Below the pieces are notes generated by a model. The model made no database searches. It saw only the letters and a list, made by a program, of their open reading frames with translations, and was not told the origin of the DNA. DNA of 64,000 nt from Planctomycetaceae bacterium. Its GTDB lineage: Bacteria; Planctomycetota; UBA1135; GCA-002686595. Shown one piece after another: positions 48,785 through 57,686 of the stretch. The translations under genes and the position numbers were made by a program. Positions within the stretch are counted from its first letter, which is position 1, and the number at the start of each line of letters is the position of its first letter. The stretch is taken from positions 62,001 through 126,000 of the forward strand of contig WYBT01000035.1 of assembly GCA_011525785.1 (NCBI GenBank), in the 5' to 3' direction.

Positions 48785-49888
48785 ATGATCGCAGCACTGC
48801 TCCTCGCGCTCCAAGCCGCCCCGCCCGCCCAGCTCACGACGGCGATGCTCGACCTCCCGCGCGAGCGCTGGATCGAGATCGATCGCGAGCCGCAGCAGTA
48901 CCTCGGGCATCCGACGACGGTCGTGCTCGACGACGGTGTGAGCGTCCTGTGCGTGTATCCCAAGGGGCACGGCAAGGGCGCGATCCAGCTCAAGCGCAGC
49001 GCCGACGGCGGGCAGAGCTGGTCGGAGCGGCTCGCGACGCCCGCGAGCTGGGAGACGAGTCAGGAAACGCCGACGCTCCACCGCGTGAGTCGAGCGGATG
49101 GCAAGACGCGCTTGCTGTTGTTTTCCGGCCTCAAGCCGATCCGCCAGGCGCGCTCGGACGACGGCGGCGCGAGTTGGAGCGAGCTCGAGCCGATCGGCGA
49201 GTTCGGCGGCATCGTGGCGATGGCCTCGCTGGAGCAGTTCGACGACGGGCGCTTGATGGCCTTCTTCCACGACGACGGGCGTTTCATCGGCGAGGGCGTG
49301 AAGCTCGACGACGGACACAAGTTCCACGTGTTCGTGACCGAGTCGAAGGACTGCGGGGCGACGTGGAGCGCGCCGCGCGCGATCGCCAGCCGCGCTGACG
49401 TCGATCTGTGTGAGCCGGGAGTGTTGCGCTCGCCCGACGGAAAGCGACTCGTCGCGCTGCTGCGCGAAAACCGCCGCGTGCAGCGCTCGTTCTTCATTGC
49501 GTCCGACGATCGGGGCGCGAGCTGGAGCGAGCCGGCGCAGCTCTCGCCCGAGCTCACGGGCGATCGACACGTCGCGCGCTACGCGGACGACGGCCGACTC
49601 GTGATCGCGCTGCGCGACATGTTCTCGGGCAGCCCCAGTCGCGGCGATTGGCTGCTGTGGGTCGGAACGTTCGAGGATGTGGTCAACGCGAAGCCGGGCG
49701 CCTACCGCGTGCGCTTGGGCGACAACCAGAACGCCTGGGACAGCGCCTACTGCGGGCTCGAGCGCCTCGCCGACGGCACGATGTTGTGCGTGACGTACGG
49801 TCACTGGGACAAGGACGCGCCGCCGTGGATCGTGGGCGTGCGCTTCAAGCTCGAGGAGTTCGACGCGCGTCTGGGCGCCGGGCGTTGA
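48785..49888 (+). CDS. Sialidase-like protein with four Asp-box repeats
   Basis: The ATG at 48785 gives 367 residues with a short leader (IAALLLALQAAP) that may be a signal peptide. Four Asp-box motifs (SxDxGxxW) are visible: SADGGQSW, SDDGGASW, SKDCGATW and SDDRGASW. Together with the RIP-like head they define the six-bladed exo-alpha-sialidase/BNR fold (GH33-like). It may cleave sialic acids or related sugars from glycans, but the arginine triad of true sialidases could not be placed by eye. It overlaps the following HAD gene by one base (TGATG) and is translationally coupled to it. Confidence 0.82.
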   Translation: MIAALLLALQAAPPAQLTTAMLDLPRERWIEIDREPQQYLGHPTTVVLDDGVSVLCVYPKGHGKGAIQLKRSADGGQSWSERLATPASWETSQETPTLHRVSRADGKTRLLLFSGLKPIRQARSDDGGASWSELEPIGEFGGIVAMASLEQFDDGRLMAFFHDDGRFIGEGVKLDDGHKFHVFVTESKDCGATWSAPRAIASRADVDLCEPGVLRSPDGKRLVALLRENRRVQRSFFIASDDRGASWSEPAQLSPELTGDRHVARYADDGRLVIALRDMFSGSPSRGDWLLWVGTFEDVVNAKPGAYRVRLGDNQNAWDSAYCGLERLADGTMLCVTYGHWDKDAPPWIVGVRFKLEEFDARLGAGR

Positions 49889-50553
49889 TGGGCGCGCACT
49901 CCGCAAGCTCGCGCGCGCCGCTCGAAGCGGTCTTGTTCGACCTCGACGGCACGCTGATCGACTCGATCGAGCTGATCCGCCAGTCGTACGCGCACACCTT
50001 GCGTGCACACCGCGACTTCGAGCCGCCGATGGAGTTCTGGCTGCAGGGGCTGGGCCGGCCGCTGCGCTGGCAGTTCGCGCACTTCACGCAGGATGCGAGC
50101 GAGATCGAGGCCATGGTCGCGACCTACCGCGCGTTCAACCTCGCGCACCACGATGCGATGGTCACGGCCTTCCCCGGCGCCGTGGCGGCCGTGCAGCGAC
50201 TGCACGAGCGCGGAGTCAAGCTCGCGATCGTGACGAGCAAGATGCGCGCAGGCGCGCGGCGCGGGCTCGAGCACTGCGGCTTCGGCGCGCTGTTCGAGGT
50301 GATCGTCGGCGCCGACGATGTCAGTGACCACAAGCCGCACCCCGCGCCGGTGCTGCGCGCGCTCGAGCAGCTCGGTGTGACGGCGGAGCGCGCCGTGATG
50401 GTCGGCGACTCGCCGCACGATCTCGCGTCAGGCCGCTCCGCGGGCGCGCGCACGGCCGCCGTTGCCTGGGGTCCGTTCCCGCGCGAGCAGCTGCTCGCCA
50501 CCGAACCGGACTGGTGGCTCGAGACGCCCGAGCGGATCGCCTCGTTGGGGTGA
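49888..50553 (+). CDS. HAD-superfamily phosphatase (phosphoglycolate phosphatase/PpaX-like)
   Basis: The 221-residue protein has the four HAD motifs: DLDGTLIDS (nucleophile Asp), TSKM (Ser/Thr), the Lys of DHKPHPAP, and GDSPHDL (acidic pair). The cap domain of about 70 residues is the C1 helical type typical of phosphoglycolate phosphatase and pyrophosphatase PpaX. It probably removes phosphate from a small metabolite in the cytoplasm. The start shares one base with the stop of the sialidase-like gene. The natural substrate cannot be deduced. Confidence 0.9.
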   Translation: MGAHSASSRAPLEAVLFDLDGTLIDSIELIRQSYAHTLRAHRDFEPPMEFWLQGLGRPLRWQFAHFTQDASEIEAMVATYRAFNLAHHDAMVTAFPGAVAAVQRLHERGVKLAIVTSKMRAGARRGLEHCGFGALFEVIVGADDVSDHKPHPAPVLRALEQLGVTAERAVMVGDSPHDLASGRSAGARTAAVAWGPFPREQLLATEPDWWLETPERIASLG

Positions 50554-50577
50554 GCTTGCGGCGCTCGCGCGCGGCGG

Positions 50578-50686
50578 CGTTGGTTGTACGGTGCCAGAGC
50601 AATCTGTCCCACGCCGCGCGACGCACCGGGCGTCCCGACCGCACCGGCGGCGTGGGACAGATTGCTCGGGCACCGTACAACCAACG
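50578..50686. repeat. Palindromic dispersed repeat, complete copy B
   Basis: Two arms of about 39 nt with one mismatched pair flank about 31 nt of spacer. The arms are nearly identical to copy A at 21739-21843, whereas the spacers differ at several positions. As in copy A, it lies between two convergent genes, here the HAD phosphatase and the secreted protein. Confidence 0.85.
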
Positions 50687-50704
50687 CGAGCTTCAACTCG
50701 CGAA

Positions 50705-50801
50705 CAGAGTTACGCGACCCGCTCGGCCTTGGGTTACGGACAGACGATGAACTCCAGCCCGTTCGAGAGGTTGGTGGTCTTCACGGCCGGCGGGTCGCGG
50801 A
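50705..50801 (-). repeat. Direct duplicate of the 3' end of the downstream-lying secreted-protein gene
   Basis: This 97-bp block matches 50896-50992 with four differences, in the same orientation. The 50896-50992 copy is the actual gene end and includes its last 22 codons (NLSNGLEFIVCP) and stop. The block thus represents a detached second copy of the C-terminal coding end, 191 bp downstream of the original. It is not preceded by a start and makes no separate protein. Confidence 0.85.
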
Positions 50802-50813
50802 GGTAAGCCTCGT

Positions 50814-50895
50814 TTCGTCTGCGCCTCGCGCAGACGAATCCGGGCTGCCCTTTGGCAGCCCGGAAGAGGATCCCGAGCGAGCGCTAGCTCGCTCG
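50814..50895. repeat. Three consecutive perfect hairpins
   Basis: Within 82 bp there are three perfect inverted repeats: 11 bp at 50814-50838 (TTCGTCTGCGC, loop CTC), 10 bp at 50840-50863 (CCGGGCTGCC, loop CTTT) and 9 bp at 50874-50895 (CGAGCGAGC, loop GCTA). They lie between the two copies of the gene-end duplication. They may end transcription of the secreted-protein gene or mark a recombination product. Confidence 0.7.
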
Positions 50896-50924
50896 CAGAG
50901 TTACGCGACCCGCTCGGCCGCGGG

Positions 50925-52748
50925 TTACGGACAGACGATGAACTCCAGCCCGTTCGAAAGGTTGGTGGTCTTCACCGCCGGCGGGTCGCGGAACCAGGCC
51001 TGCGCCCAGACCACGTCGCCGCCCGAGAACGGATTGCCCAGCGAGCCGGGGTTGGCGAAGCGGTAGGCGTTCCAGTCTTGGCTGAAGCTGCCGTCGCACG
51101 CGCCGAACGTGCCGCCGCTCGACTGCGAGCCCATGCGCTGCGTCGGAGTCTTCACGCACAGGAAGCTGTTGCCGCCCGCGCCCCAGGCGGCCGCGGTGGG
51201 ACCGCTGACGCCGTAGAAGAAGAGGCCCGCGCGTTGTCCTTCGACGTTGGCCACGGCCATCGTGAAGCCGGAGCTTGCGCTCGCGCTCGCCGTGCCGCTG
51301 CCGGAGATCGACGGCACGCAGCCGTTCGAAGTCGTGCCCGCGGTGCAGTAGACCGTCGTCGTGCCGCACTGCGGCACGAGCGCAACGCGGAACAACGCGT
51401 CGGGCGTCCCGAACGCCGGCAGCGAGCCGAGGTCCGAGCCGAACCCGTCGTTGAGCGAGGCGATGAAGAACAGCACGTTGGTGTCGCTCAACGCGAGGTC
51501 GTTGGCCTGGAAGCAGGCCAGCGCCGGATTGCCGCGGCCCAGGAACGCGCCGTCGTCGAACGCACCGTTGCCGTCGACGTCGACCGGGTCACCTTCGCGC
51601 GCGACCACCGTTCCGTTCCAGATCAGCACTTCGTTGGCGGCCGCGTTGGCGTTGTCGGTGTTCGTCATGAGCACCCAGTCGCCCGCGGCGTTGCCGCTGA
51701 AGCCGAAGAAGGTGTCGCCGAGGTTCTCCGACCCCGAGATCGGGTCGCCCGTCTTCGCGATCAGCACGCCGTTGCGCACGGCCCAGTCCGGCGCGCCCGA
51801 GCCCGTGCTCGAGTTGTCGCGGCCGCGCGCGAACCAGTCGCCGTTGGCGGCGATCTGCTGGTCGAAGATCGAGCCGCAGATCATCGTCGAACCGGGCACG
51901 AGCTGGCCCACTTCGATCACGACGCGGCCGTCGTACACGAGCACATCCGTGCCCGAGCCGCCGTCGACGCGCTCGCCAGCGGCGATCCAGTGCAGCCCGT
52001 CCGGCGAGCTGTAGAAGCTGTTCGAGTCGAGCGTGTCCCACTGGACCGTCCCCGTGCCGGCGAAGTCGGTCACCGAGGTCTGGTTGGTCTGATGGAACAT
52101 CGCGCGGTCGTAGAAGATCGCCGGGCGCTTAGTGGTCGAGATGTTGCCGATGGTCGAGTCCTGCGCTCCGACGCGGCCGTCGTCGAGCAAGTGGATCGAG
52201 CCGATCGAGTTGCCCACGATCTCGTCGCCGCTGGGATTGGCGACGATGTCGACCAGGCCGGTGTAGAGGTCGCCCATCTGCGTCGGGATGGTCCAGGTCG
52301 AACCGTCCCACACCAGCACCTTCTGGAACACGCTCGCCAGGCCGCCGCGCGCGCGCAGCGAGAGCGCAAACCGATTGAGGCTGTTGAAGCGCCCCAGTCC
52401 GCTGCCGAGGAAGTCGACGAGCTCACCCGGAGCGCCGGCGGGCACGGGCTGGCCCTCTTGCAGGAACATGGTCCCGCTCACGCCGCCGCCCTTGAGCAGG
52501 ATGATCTCTTCGGAACTGCCCTGTTGCGTGCGGGCCGAGAGCACCCAGGTCGAGGCGTCGGGGCTCAACACGAAGGTCTCGATCGAGCGGAAGTTGGTGA
52601 CGACCGGAGCTCCGGCGAGGTTGAGTGCGCCGGGCACGACCGACTTGGCGCTGGCGGGGATTTCGCAGTAGACGACTTCGAGCGTCTGCGCACTGGCTGC
52701 GGAGCACAGGGCGGCCGCGGCGAGCGCGATGGAGAGGCGTTGGTTCAT
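50925..52748 (-). CDS. Large secreted protein with the shared C-terminal module, unknown function
   Basis: The ATG at 52748 begins a signal peptide (NQRLSIALAAAALCSAASA), and the protein is 607 residues. The central 440 residues are beta-rich with recurring segments such as VLVWDGSTWTIPTQMGD, VLVYDGRVVIEVGQLVPG and VLIWNGTVVAREGDPVDV, suggesting degenerate propeller-like repeats. The last about 145 residues form the module seen at the ends of other exported proteins here (GTASASASSGFTMAVANVEGQ, SLGNPFSGGDVVWAQAWFRD, NLSNGLEFIVCP). No enzyme motif was recognised. Its final 22 codons are repeated at 50705-50801. Confidence 0.85.
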   Translation of the reverse strand: MNQRLSIALAAAALCSAASAQTLEVVYCEIPASAKSVVPGALNLAGAPVVTNFRSIETFVLSPDASTWVLSARTQQGSSEEIILLKGGGVSGTMFLQEGQPVPAGAPGELVDFLGSGLGRFNSLNRFALSLRARGGLASVFQKVLVWDGSTWTIPTQMGDLYTGLVDIVANPSGDEIVGNSIGSIHLLDDGRVGAQDSTIGNISTTKRPAIFYDRAMFHQTNQTSVTDFAGTGTVQWDTLDSNSFYSSPDGLHWIAAGERVDGGSGTDVLVYDGRVVIEVGQLVPGSTMICGSIFDQQIAANGDWFARGRDNSSTGSGAPDWAVRNGVLIAKTGDPISGSENLGDTFFGFSGNAAGDWVLMTNTDNANAAANEVLIWNGTVVAREGDPVDVDGNGAFDDGAFLGRGNPALACFQANDLALSDTNVLFFIASLNDGFGSDLGSLPAFGTPDALFRVALVPQCGTTTVYCTAGTTSNGCVPSISGSGTASASASSGFTMAVANVEGQRAGLFFYGVSGPTAAAWGAGGNSFLCVKTPTQRMGSQSSGGTFGACDGSFSQDWNAYRFANPGSLGNPFSGGDVVWAQAWFRDPPAVKTTNLSNGLEFIVCP

Positions 52749-52922
52749 GGAGTGTCGGCTTGAGATGGAGGAAACGCGAACTCAGAAGGCTCGGCGCTCG
52801 GGCGCACGCCGCTGGGGGACCCAAGGAGGCTAACCCGGACCGCTTGCAGTGGCGAAGTCGACTACACTCCGCCCCTGCGGGCGAGGGGCCGCGCAGGCCA
52901 CCTGGTGGTGAGGTAAGCGCCG

Positions 52923-54344
52923 ATGAACGCCGTCCGTTCCGTCTGGTTCCTGATTCTCTTCGCCTGGATCGCGTGGACGCCGCGCGCCGCCGCCGCGCAG
53001 CACGAGTTGCGCACGCGTGTCGACCCGCGCGTCGAGTTGCTGAGCGCCGTGGCGCGCCTGGCGGGTCTGCGCGAGTTCAACATGGCCAATTCGCGCTCGC
53101 CCTACTCCGAGCGGGTCGAGGCGCGCCTCTCGACGCTGAAGGAGCACGCCGCCGTAGCGACGCTGCGCGAGCTGCACACGCAGCACGGCGTGTCGTACGA
53201 CGCGATCCCCAGTCTCGCAGTGCACCTCGACGGGCTCGAGCGCCTGGCGCTGCTCGCGCCGTTCGAGCCGCGACCCGAGCGCCTCGACGCGCGCTGGGAG
53301 CGCACGTTGACCGAGCGCTTCCTGGTCGAGCTGCGCGAGTTCGCCGCGCAGGCCGAGTTCGCGCGCTTCATCGAATCCGAGCGCGAGTTCTTCGCCCAAG
53401 TCGAGCAGCGCCTCCACACGACGCTCAGCCGCAGCCGCGCGCTGAGCTGGTTCGACGAGTTCTTCGGCGCCAAGCCCGGCGCGCAGTACGTGGCCATCGC
53501 GGGCCTGTTGTGCGGCGGCGGCAACTACGGCGTCGGCGTGCGCCTGCCCGGTGCGCCCGAGCAGGTCACGCCGGTCTTCGGCTGCTGGAAGTTCGACGCG
53601 CAGGGCCTGCCGGTGTTCGACGAGGGCTACCTGCCGCTCTACATCCACGAGCTGTGCCACACCTACACCAACCCGTTCGTCGACCGGCACGAGCCGCAGC
53701 TGCGCGCGGCCGCCGAGCGCATCTACGCGAGCTGCGCTTCGAAGATGGCGCCGCAGGGCTACGGCAACGGACGCACGGTGCTGTACGAGTCGCTGGTGCG
53801 AGCGTGCGTCGTGCGCTGTCGTGCGGCGCTCGAAGGCGAGTCCGCGGAGCGCGAGCAGCTCGAGAGCGAGCACGGCCGCCACTTCGTGTGGACGGGCGAG
53901 CTGGCGCGCCTGCTGCGCCAGTACGAAACGGGCCGCGAAGCCTGGCCGAACTTCGAAGCCTTCATGCCGAAGGTGATCGAGTTCTTCGCGACCTACGCGG
54001 AGCGTCTTCCGGCGGCGGAGATCGTCGCTCCCAAGCTCGTCGGCAGCACGCCGTCGAACGGAGCCGAGTCCGTCGACCCGTCGCTGACGGAGCTGGTGTT
54101 CGAGTTCGACCAGCCCATGCGCGACCAGAGCTGGTCGATCGTCGGCCGGCCCGAGGAGCAGCCCAAGATCGTCGGGAAGCTCGCCTACGACGCCGCGCGC
54201 AAGCGCTTGCGCGTGCCGGTGGCGCTCGAGCCCGGCCGCGAATATCGCTTCTCGCTCAACAGCGAGCGCTTCGCGGGCTTCGTGAGCGAGTCGGGCTCGA
54301 AACTCGAGCCCGTGGCGTTCCGCTTCAGCACCGCCGCGCGCTGA
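52923..54344 (+). CDS. Exported HExxH protein with C-terminal Ig-like domain (DUF4932-like)
   Basis: The ATG at 52923, after GAGGTAAG, gives a signal peptide (SVWFLILFAWIAWTPRAAAA) and a 473-residue protein. A zinc-peptidase-like site, LYIHELCHTYTNPF (HExxH near residue 242), sits in a domain resembling DUF4932. Residues about 378-470 (PSNGAESVDPSLTELVFEFDQPM, LEPGREYRFSLNSE) form a bacterial Ig-like (Big_5) domain. It may be an envelope metalloprotease. A third zinc ligand could not be placed, so activity is unproven. Its stop is 4 bp from the stop of the convergent CHAT gene. Confidence 0.82.
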   Translation: MNAVRSVWFLILFAWIAWTPRAAAAQHELRTRVDPRVELLSAVARLAGLREFNMANSRSPYSERVEARLSTLKEHAAVATLRELHTQHGVSYDAIPSLAVHLDGLERLALLAPFEPRPERLDARWERTLTERFLVELREFAAQAEFARFIESEREFFAQVEQRLHTTLSRSRALSWFDEFFGAKPGAQYVAIAGLLCGGGNYGVGVRLPGAPEQVTPVFGCWKFDAQGLPVFDEGYLPLYIHELCHTYTNPFVDRHEPQLRAAAERIYASCASKMAPQGYGNGRTVLYESLVRACVVRCRAALEGESAEREQLESEHGRHFVWTGELARLLRQYETGREAWPNFEAFMPKVIEFFATYAERLPAAEIVAPKLVGSTPSNGAESVDPSLTELVFEFDQPMRDQSWSIVGRPEEQPKIVGKLAYDAARKRLRVPVALEPGREYRFSLNSERFAGFVSESGSKLEPVAFRFSTAAR

Positions 54345-54348
54345 ACAC

Positions 54349-57300
54349 TCACTGCGAGCTGAGCACCCAGCCCGCCCAGTCGCGCAGCGGCGCGCGGCGT
54401 TCGCGCAGCTTGCGCTTGGCCCGCCAGAGCGCCTGCGCGACGTCGAGCCGCTCTTCCCACAGGCCCGCGTAGAAGGCCAGCATCAACTCGCGCGCTGCGG
54501 CGTCGTCGACCTTCCACAGCGAGGTGATCACGAACTGCGCACCCGCGGCGTGCAGCGCCTTCTGGAACGAGGCGACGCCCTGCCCCGCGCTCGCCACGCC
54601 CACGTGCGTGTCGCAGGCCGATAGCACCACCAGTTCGCACGAGCGCAGATCGAGCAGGGCGAGTTCGTCCGCCGTGAGCAGGCCGTCGCGGCGGCTCGTG
54701 TCGTTGGCGCCGGCCAGCGCGAGCCCGCACAACGTCAGCGGCGAGCGCTCGGCCAGCCGCTCGGCCCCAGCGGGTCGTTGCGCGCTCTCGAGGGCGAAGA
54801 AGCCGTGCGTGGCGACGTGCAGGTGCGTCGCGCCGTCCAGCGCAGCGAGGAAGTTGGCGCTCGTCGCGTCGCGCTCGCTGAGCAGCACGCTCGCCGCGCG
54901 CGCGCCTTCGCTCGCGGAATTGCTCGCGGAGTCGTGGGCGCGCTCGAACAGCTCCGCCACGCCGTCGATCTCGTCCTGGGTCTCCCACAGCGGCGCGAAG
55001 CTGGGGCGCGCGAGCCCCGCGAGGCGCAAGCTCGTCGGCGCAACATCTTCCGCGCCGCCGTTGTCCGACTCGTCCGCGCTGCTCGACTCGTAGTCGACGC
55101 CGCCCAACGCGACGAGCTTGGGCGCGAGGCCCTGCGCGCGCCGCGCCGACGCGCCGACGTGCGCTGCGGAGCCGACGGTGACCACGCGCACGCGCTCGCC
55201 CAGCAACACGTTTTCCTCCAGGGGCAGGGCCTCGAGCGCGAGCAGGTGCAGTTCGTCGTCGAGCGCTACGCGCCAGCGCGTGGCGCCGTCGAGCGCGGCG
55301 CGCAGCGGGTCGATCAGCAGTTCGCGCAGTCGCGCGCCGCAGGCCGCGAGATCGCCGCGCTCGTCGCGCGCCGCGAGTCGCCAGGCGCGGCAGGCCTCTG
55401 CGATCGGCGCCAGCTCGCCCAGGTCGAAGCGGCGCACGCGGCCGTCGCTGCGCAGCACGAAGGCGTTCAGGCGCGCTTCGCGTGGAGCAGTAAGCGGCGC
55501 GGACAGCGCGCGCTGGTCGAGCCGCCAGTACGCCACGAGCGCCTCGCCCTCCGCCAACGTGCGCGCCCACTCGCGTGCGCCGGCGTCGGCGAGCGCCGGG
55601 GCGTCCGGCTCGTCCGCGAGAGCTTCGCGCAGCGCCTCTTCCGCGCGCCGTCGCGCTTCGATGGCCGCGTCGAGCTGCGCGGGAGCGATCGACTGCGCCG
55701 CCAGGCTCGCGACCGCGCGCGCCGCGCGCAGCGCCTCGCGCCGCAGGGCTTCGTGGCTCTCGCGCTCGCTCGCGCCGCGCGCGCGCCAGGCGCGCAGCAG
55801 GCTGGTGCCGATGGCGCGGGCGCCTTCGCACAGCTCGAAGACCGCCCGTTCGTTGTCTGCGGCGCGCTCCTCCGAGCTGGTCGCGTCGAGCAGCGTCACG
55901 CCGTCCGACACGAGCCTCGACCAGTGCCGCTGCGCGTGCTCGGCATCGTGCATGGTGAACAGCGCGGCGCAACGCGCGAAGTAGGCCCGCGTCTGCTGGG
56001 CGGCGGCTTCGGCGAGCTCGCGCGCGCCGTCGCGCGCCTGGGTCTTGACGCGCAGTGCGCCCACCAGCTGGCGTGTCTCGGCGAGGTCGGGGTTCTCGAA
56101 CGGGAAGGCGCGCTCGGCGAATCCCAGCGCCTCCTCAGCGGCGGCCAGAGCCTGTGCGTCGCGCCCCAGTGCGCGCAGGGCGTGCGCTGCGGTCAATCGC
56201 AGCCGCCAGGACATGCTCGCATCGCTGCGCGAGGCGCGTGCGCGACGCTCGAACTGTTGTTCGACGCGCTCGAGGGCCTCTGCGGCGCGGCCAGTGGCGA
56301 TCCAGGCCTCCGCCAAGTTGACCGTAGGCTGGTCAGACTGATCGCTCTCGATGTAGGGCGTGCGCTCCAGCGAAGCCATGACCTCTTCGAGTTCGCTCGC
56401 CGCGCGCGACGCGTCGCCCAGCGCCAAGCGCACCACCGCGCGATTGCCGCGCGCGTGGATGTGCTCGATGTTGTCGAGCGGAAGCCGCGCCGCCATGGCG
56501 GCGCAGCGGCGCTCGTGCAGCTCGAGCGAGCGCGAGTTCTCGCCCATCGCGTTCAAGACCGCCGCGAGGTTGTTCAGCACTCCCAGCGTCAGGTCGTGGT
56601 CGGGCGGGCACAGCCGCTCGATCGAGGCCAGTGCTGCGCGCTGCAGTTCGAGCGCCTCCGGCAGCTCGCCCAGTTCGTTCAGCAGCGCGCCGAAGTCGCT
56701 CTTGAACAGGGCCAGGCGCAGTTCGTCGAAGCCCGCGATGGCCTCGGCCTCGGAGAGCGCCTGACGGAAGAGCTCGGCCGCGCGCTCGAGGTTGCGCGCC
56801 GAGGCGTACGACTGCGCCAACGTGTAGCGCACGATGGGGATGTTGACGTGGCCCGGCGGATAGCAGATCAGGGCGAGGCGCAGCGCCTCTTCGCACGCCT
56901 CGCACGCCGCCTGCGCCGCGCCGCCGGAGCGCAGCGCCTGGCAAACGGTGAGTTGAACCTCGCCCCAGGCCTCGCTGGTCAGCGGGTACAGCCCGCGCAT
57001 GGCCTCGCGGCGCGCCATGGTCGCGCGCGAGAAGCTCTCGAAGTCGCTCCAGTCGACGGCGCGTCGGCCCAATTGGAGCAACGCCACGTGCAAGCCCGCG
57101 CTCTCGTGCGTGCGAGCGAGTTCGCAGCACGCCTCGATGCTGGCGGTGACCGCCTTCGCGGCCTCGAGCCGGCGACCCGCGTCATCCAGCTTCAAGGCCT
57201 CCCTCAGCACCGCCTGCGCTTGCAGCTCGACCTGTTCGGTGGCCTGCGTCTCGGGCAGCTCGCGGATGCACAGCTCGAACGCGCCGCTCGCCTGCGGATC

Positions 57301-57606
57301 CTTGGCGCGCACTTCGATCGACAGGCGCTCGCCCAGGCCTTCGCTGGGGAAGCGCAACCAGGGATTGCGCGCGCCGCCCGTGTCGTCGTCCTCGAGCGCG
57401 GGGCCGCGCTCGCGTCGGACGGTCAGCTCGAGGTCCAGTTGCTCGCTCTGCGCCCAGACGGAGAACTGGCCGCGGATGCTGGTCACGTGCTCGAGACGGA
57501 GCACGCCGCCGGGCGCCAGCGACTCGCTCCGATCGAGCCTGAGCGCGCGCGCCAGCCCATCGGACTGGGGCGCGGCTGCGAGCGCCAAGAGAAGTGCGGC
57601 CAGCAT
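54349..57606 (-). CDS. TPR protein with C-terminal CHAT protease-like domain
   Basis: The ATG at 57606 is chosen because it starts a leader-like segment (LAALLLALAAAPQSDG); ATG 57642 is in frame too. The protein is about 1,085 residues. TPR repeats occupy about residues 130-500 (YTLAQSYASARNLERAAELF, LGVLNNLAAVLNAMGENSRSLEL). The C-terminal 380 residues contain the CHAT (caspase HetF-associated) domain with the catalytic pair THLHVATHGFF (His) and ELVVLSACDTHVG (Cys). CHAT proteins are caspase-like proteases, several of which act in bacterial immunity or programmed death. It faces the kinase-TPR gene head-to-head across 80 bp. The leader suggests export or membrane association, unusual for a defence protease. 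Confidence 0.87.
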   Translation of the reverse strand: MLAALLLALAAAPQSDGLARALRLDRSESLAPGGVLRLEHVTSIRGQFSVWAQSEQLDLELTVRRERGPALEDDDTGGARNPWLRFPSEGLGERLSIEVRAKDPQASGAFELCIRELPETQATEQVELQAQAVLREALKLDDAGRRLEAAKAVTASIEACCELARTHESAGLHVALLQLGRRAVDWSDFESFSRATMARREAMRGLYPLTSEAWGEVQLTVCQALRSGGAAQAACEACEEALRLALICYPPGHVNIPIVRYTLAQSYASARNLERAAELFRQALSEAEAIAGFDELRLALFKSDFGALLNELGELPEALELQRAALASIERLCPPDHDLTLGVLNNLAAVLNAMGENSRSLELHERRCAAMAARLPLDNIEHIHARGNRAVVRLALGDASRAASELEEVMASLERTPYIESDQSDQPTVNLAEAWIATGRAAEALERVEQQFERRARASRSDASMSWRLRLTAAHALRALGRDAQALAAAEEALGFAERAFPFENPDLAETRQLVGALRVKTQARDGARELAEAAAQQTRAYFARCAALFTMHDAEHAQRHWSRLVSDGVTLLDATSSEERAADNERAVFELCEGARAIGTSLLRAWRARGASERESHEALRREALRAARAVASLAAQSIAPAQLDAAIEARRRAEEALREALADEPDAPALADAGAREWARTLAEGEALVAYWRLDQRALSAPLTAPREARLNAFVLRSDGRVRRFDLGELAPIAEACRAWRLAARDERGDLAACGARLRELLIDPLRAALDGATRWRVALDDELHLLALEALPLEENVLLGERVRVVTVGSAAHVGASARRAQGLAPKLVALGGVDYESSSADESDNGGAEDVAPTSLRLAGLARPSFAPLWETQDEIDGVAELFERAHDSASNSASEGARAASVLLSERDATSANFLAALDGATHLHVATHGFFALESAQRPAGAERLAERSPLTLCGLALAGANDTSRRDGLLTADELALLDLRSCELVVLSACDTHVGVASAGQGVASFQKALHAAGAQFVITSLWKVDDAAARELMLAFYAGLWEERLDVAQALWRAKRKLRERRAPLRDWAGWVLSSQ

Positions 57607-57686
57607 GTCTTTGGAAATCGTAATCGCGCCGCTGGCTAGCATTGCGAGCTGTACGACACGCCCGCCTCCCGACCGGCTTGCCGCCC
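57607..57686. promoter_or_regulatory. Shared divergent promoter region of the CHAT and kinase genes
   Basis: Only 80 bp separate the two divergent starts, and the first part is clearly lower in GC than its surroundings (GGAAATCGTAATC). Both promoters must lie here or inside the genes, so the two are likely co-regulated. No specific -35/-10 boxes or operator palindrome were identified. Confidence 0.4.
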
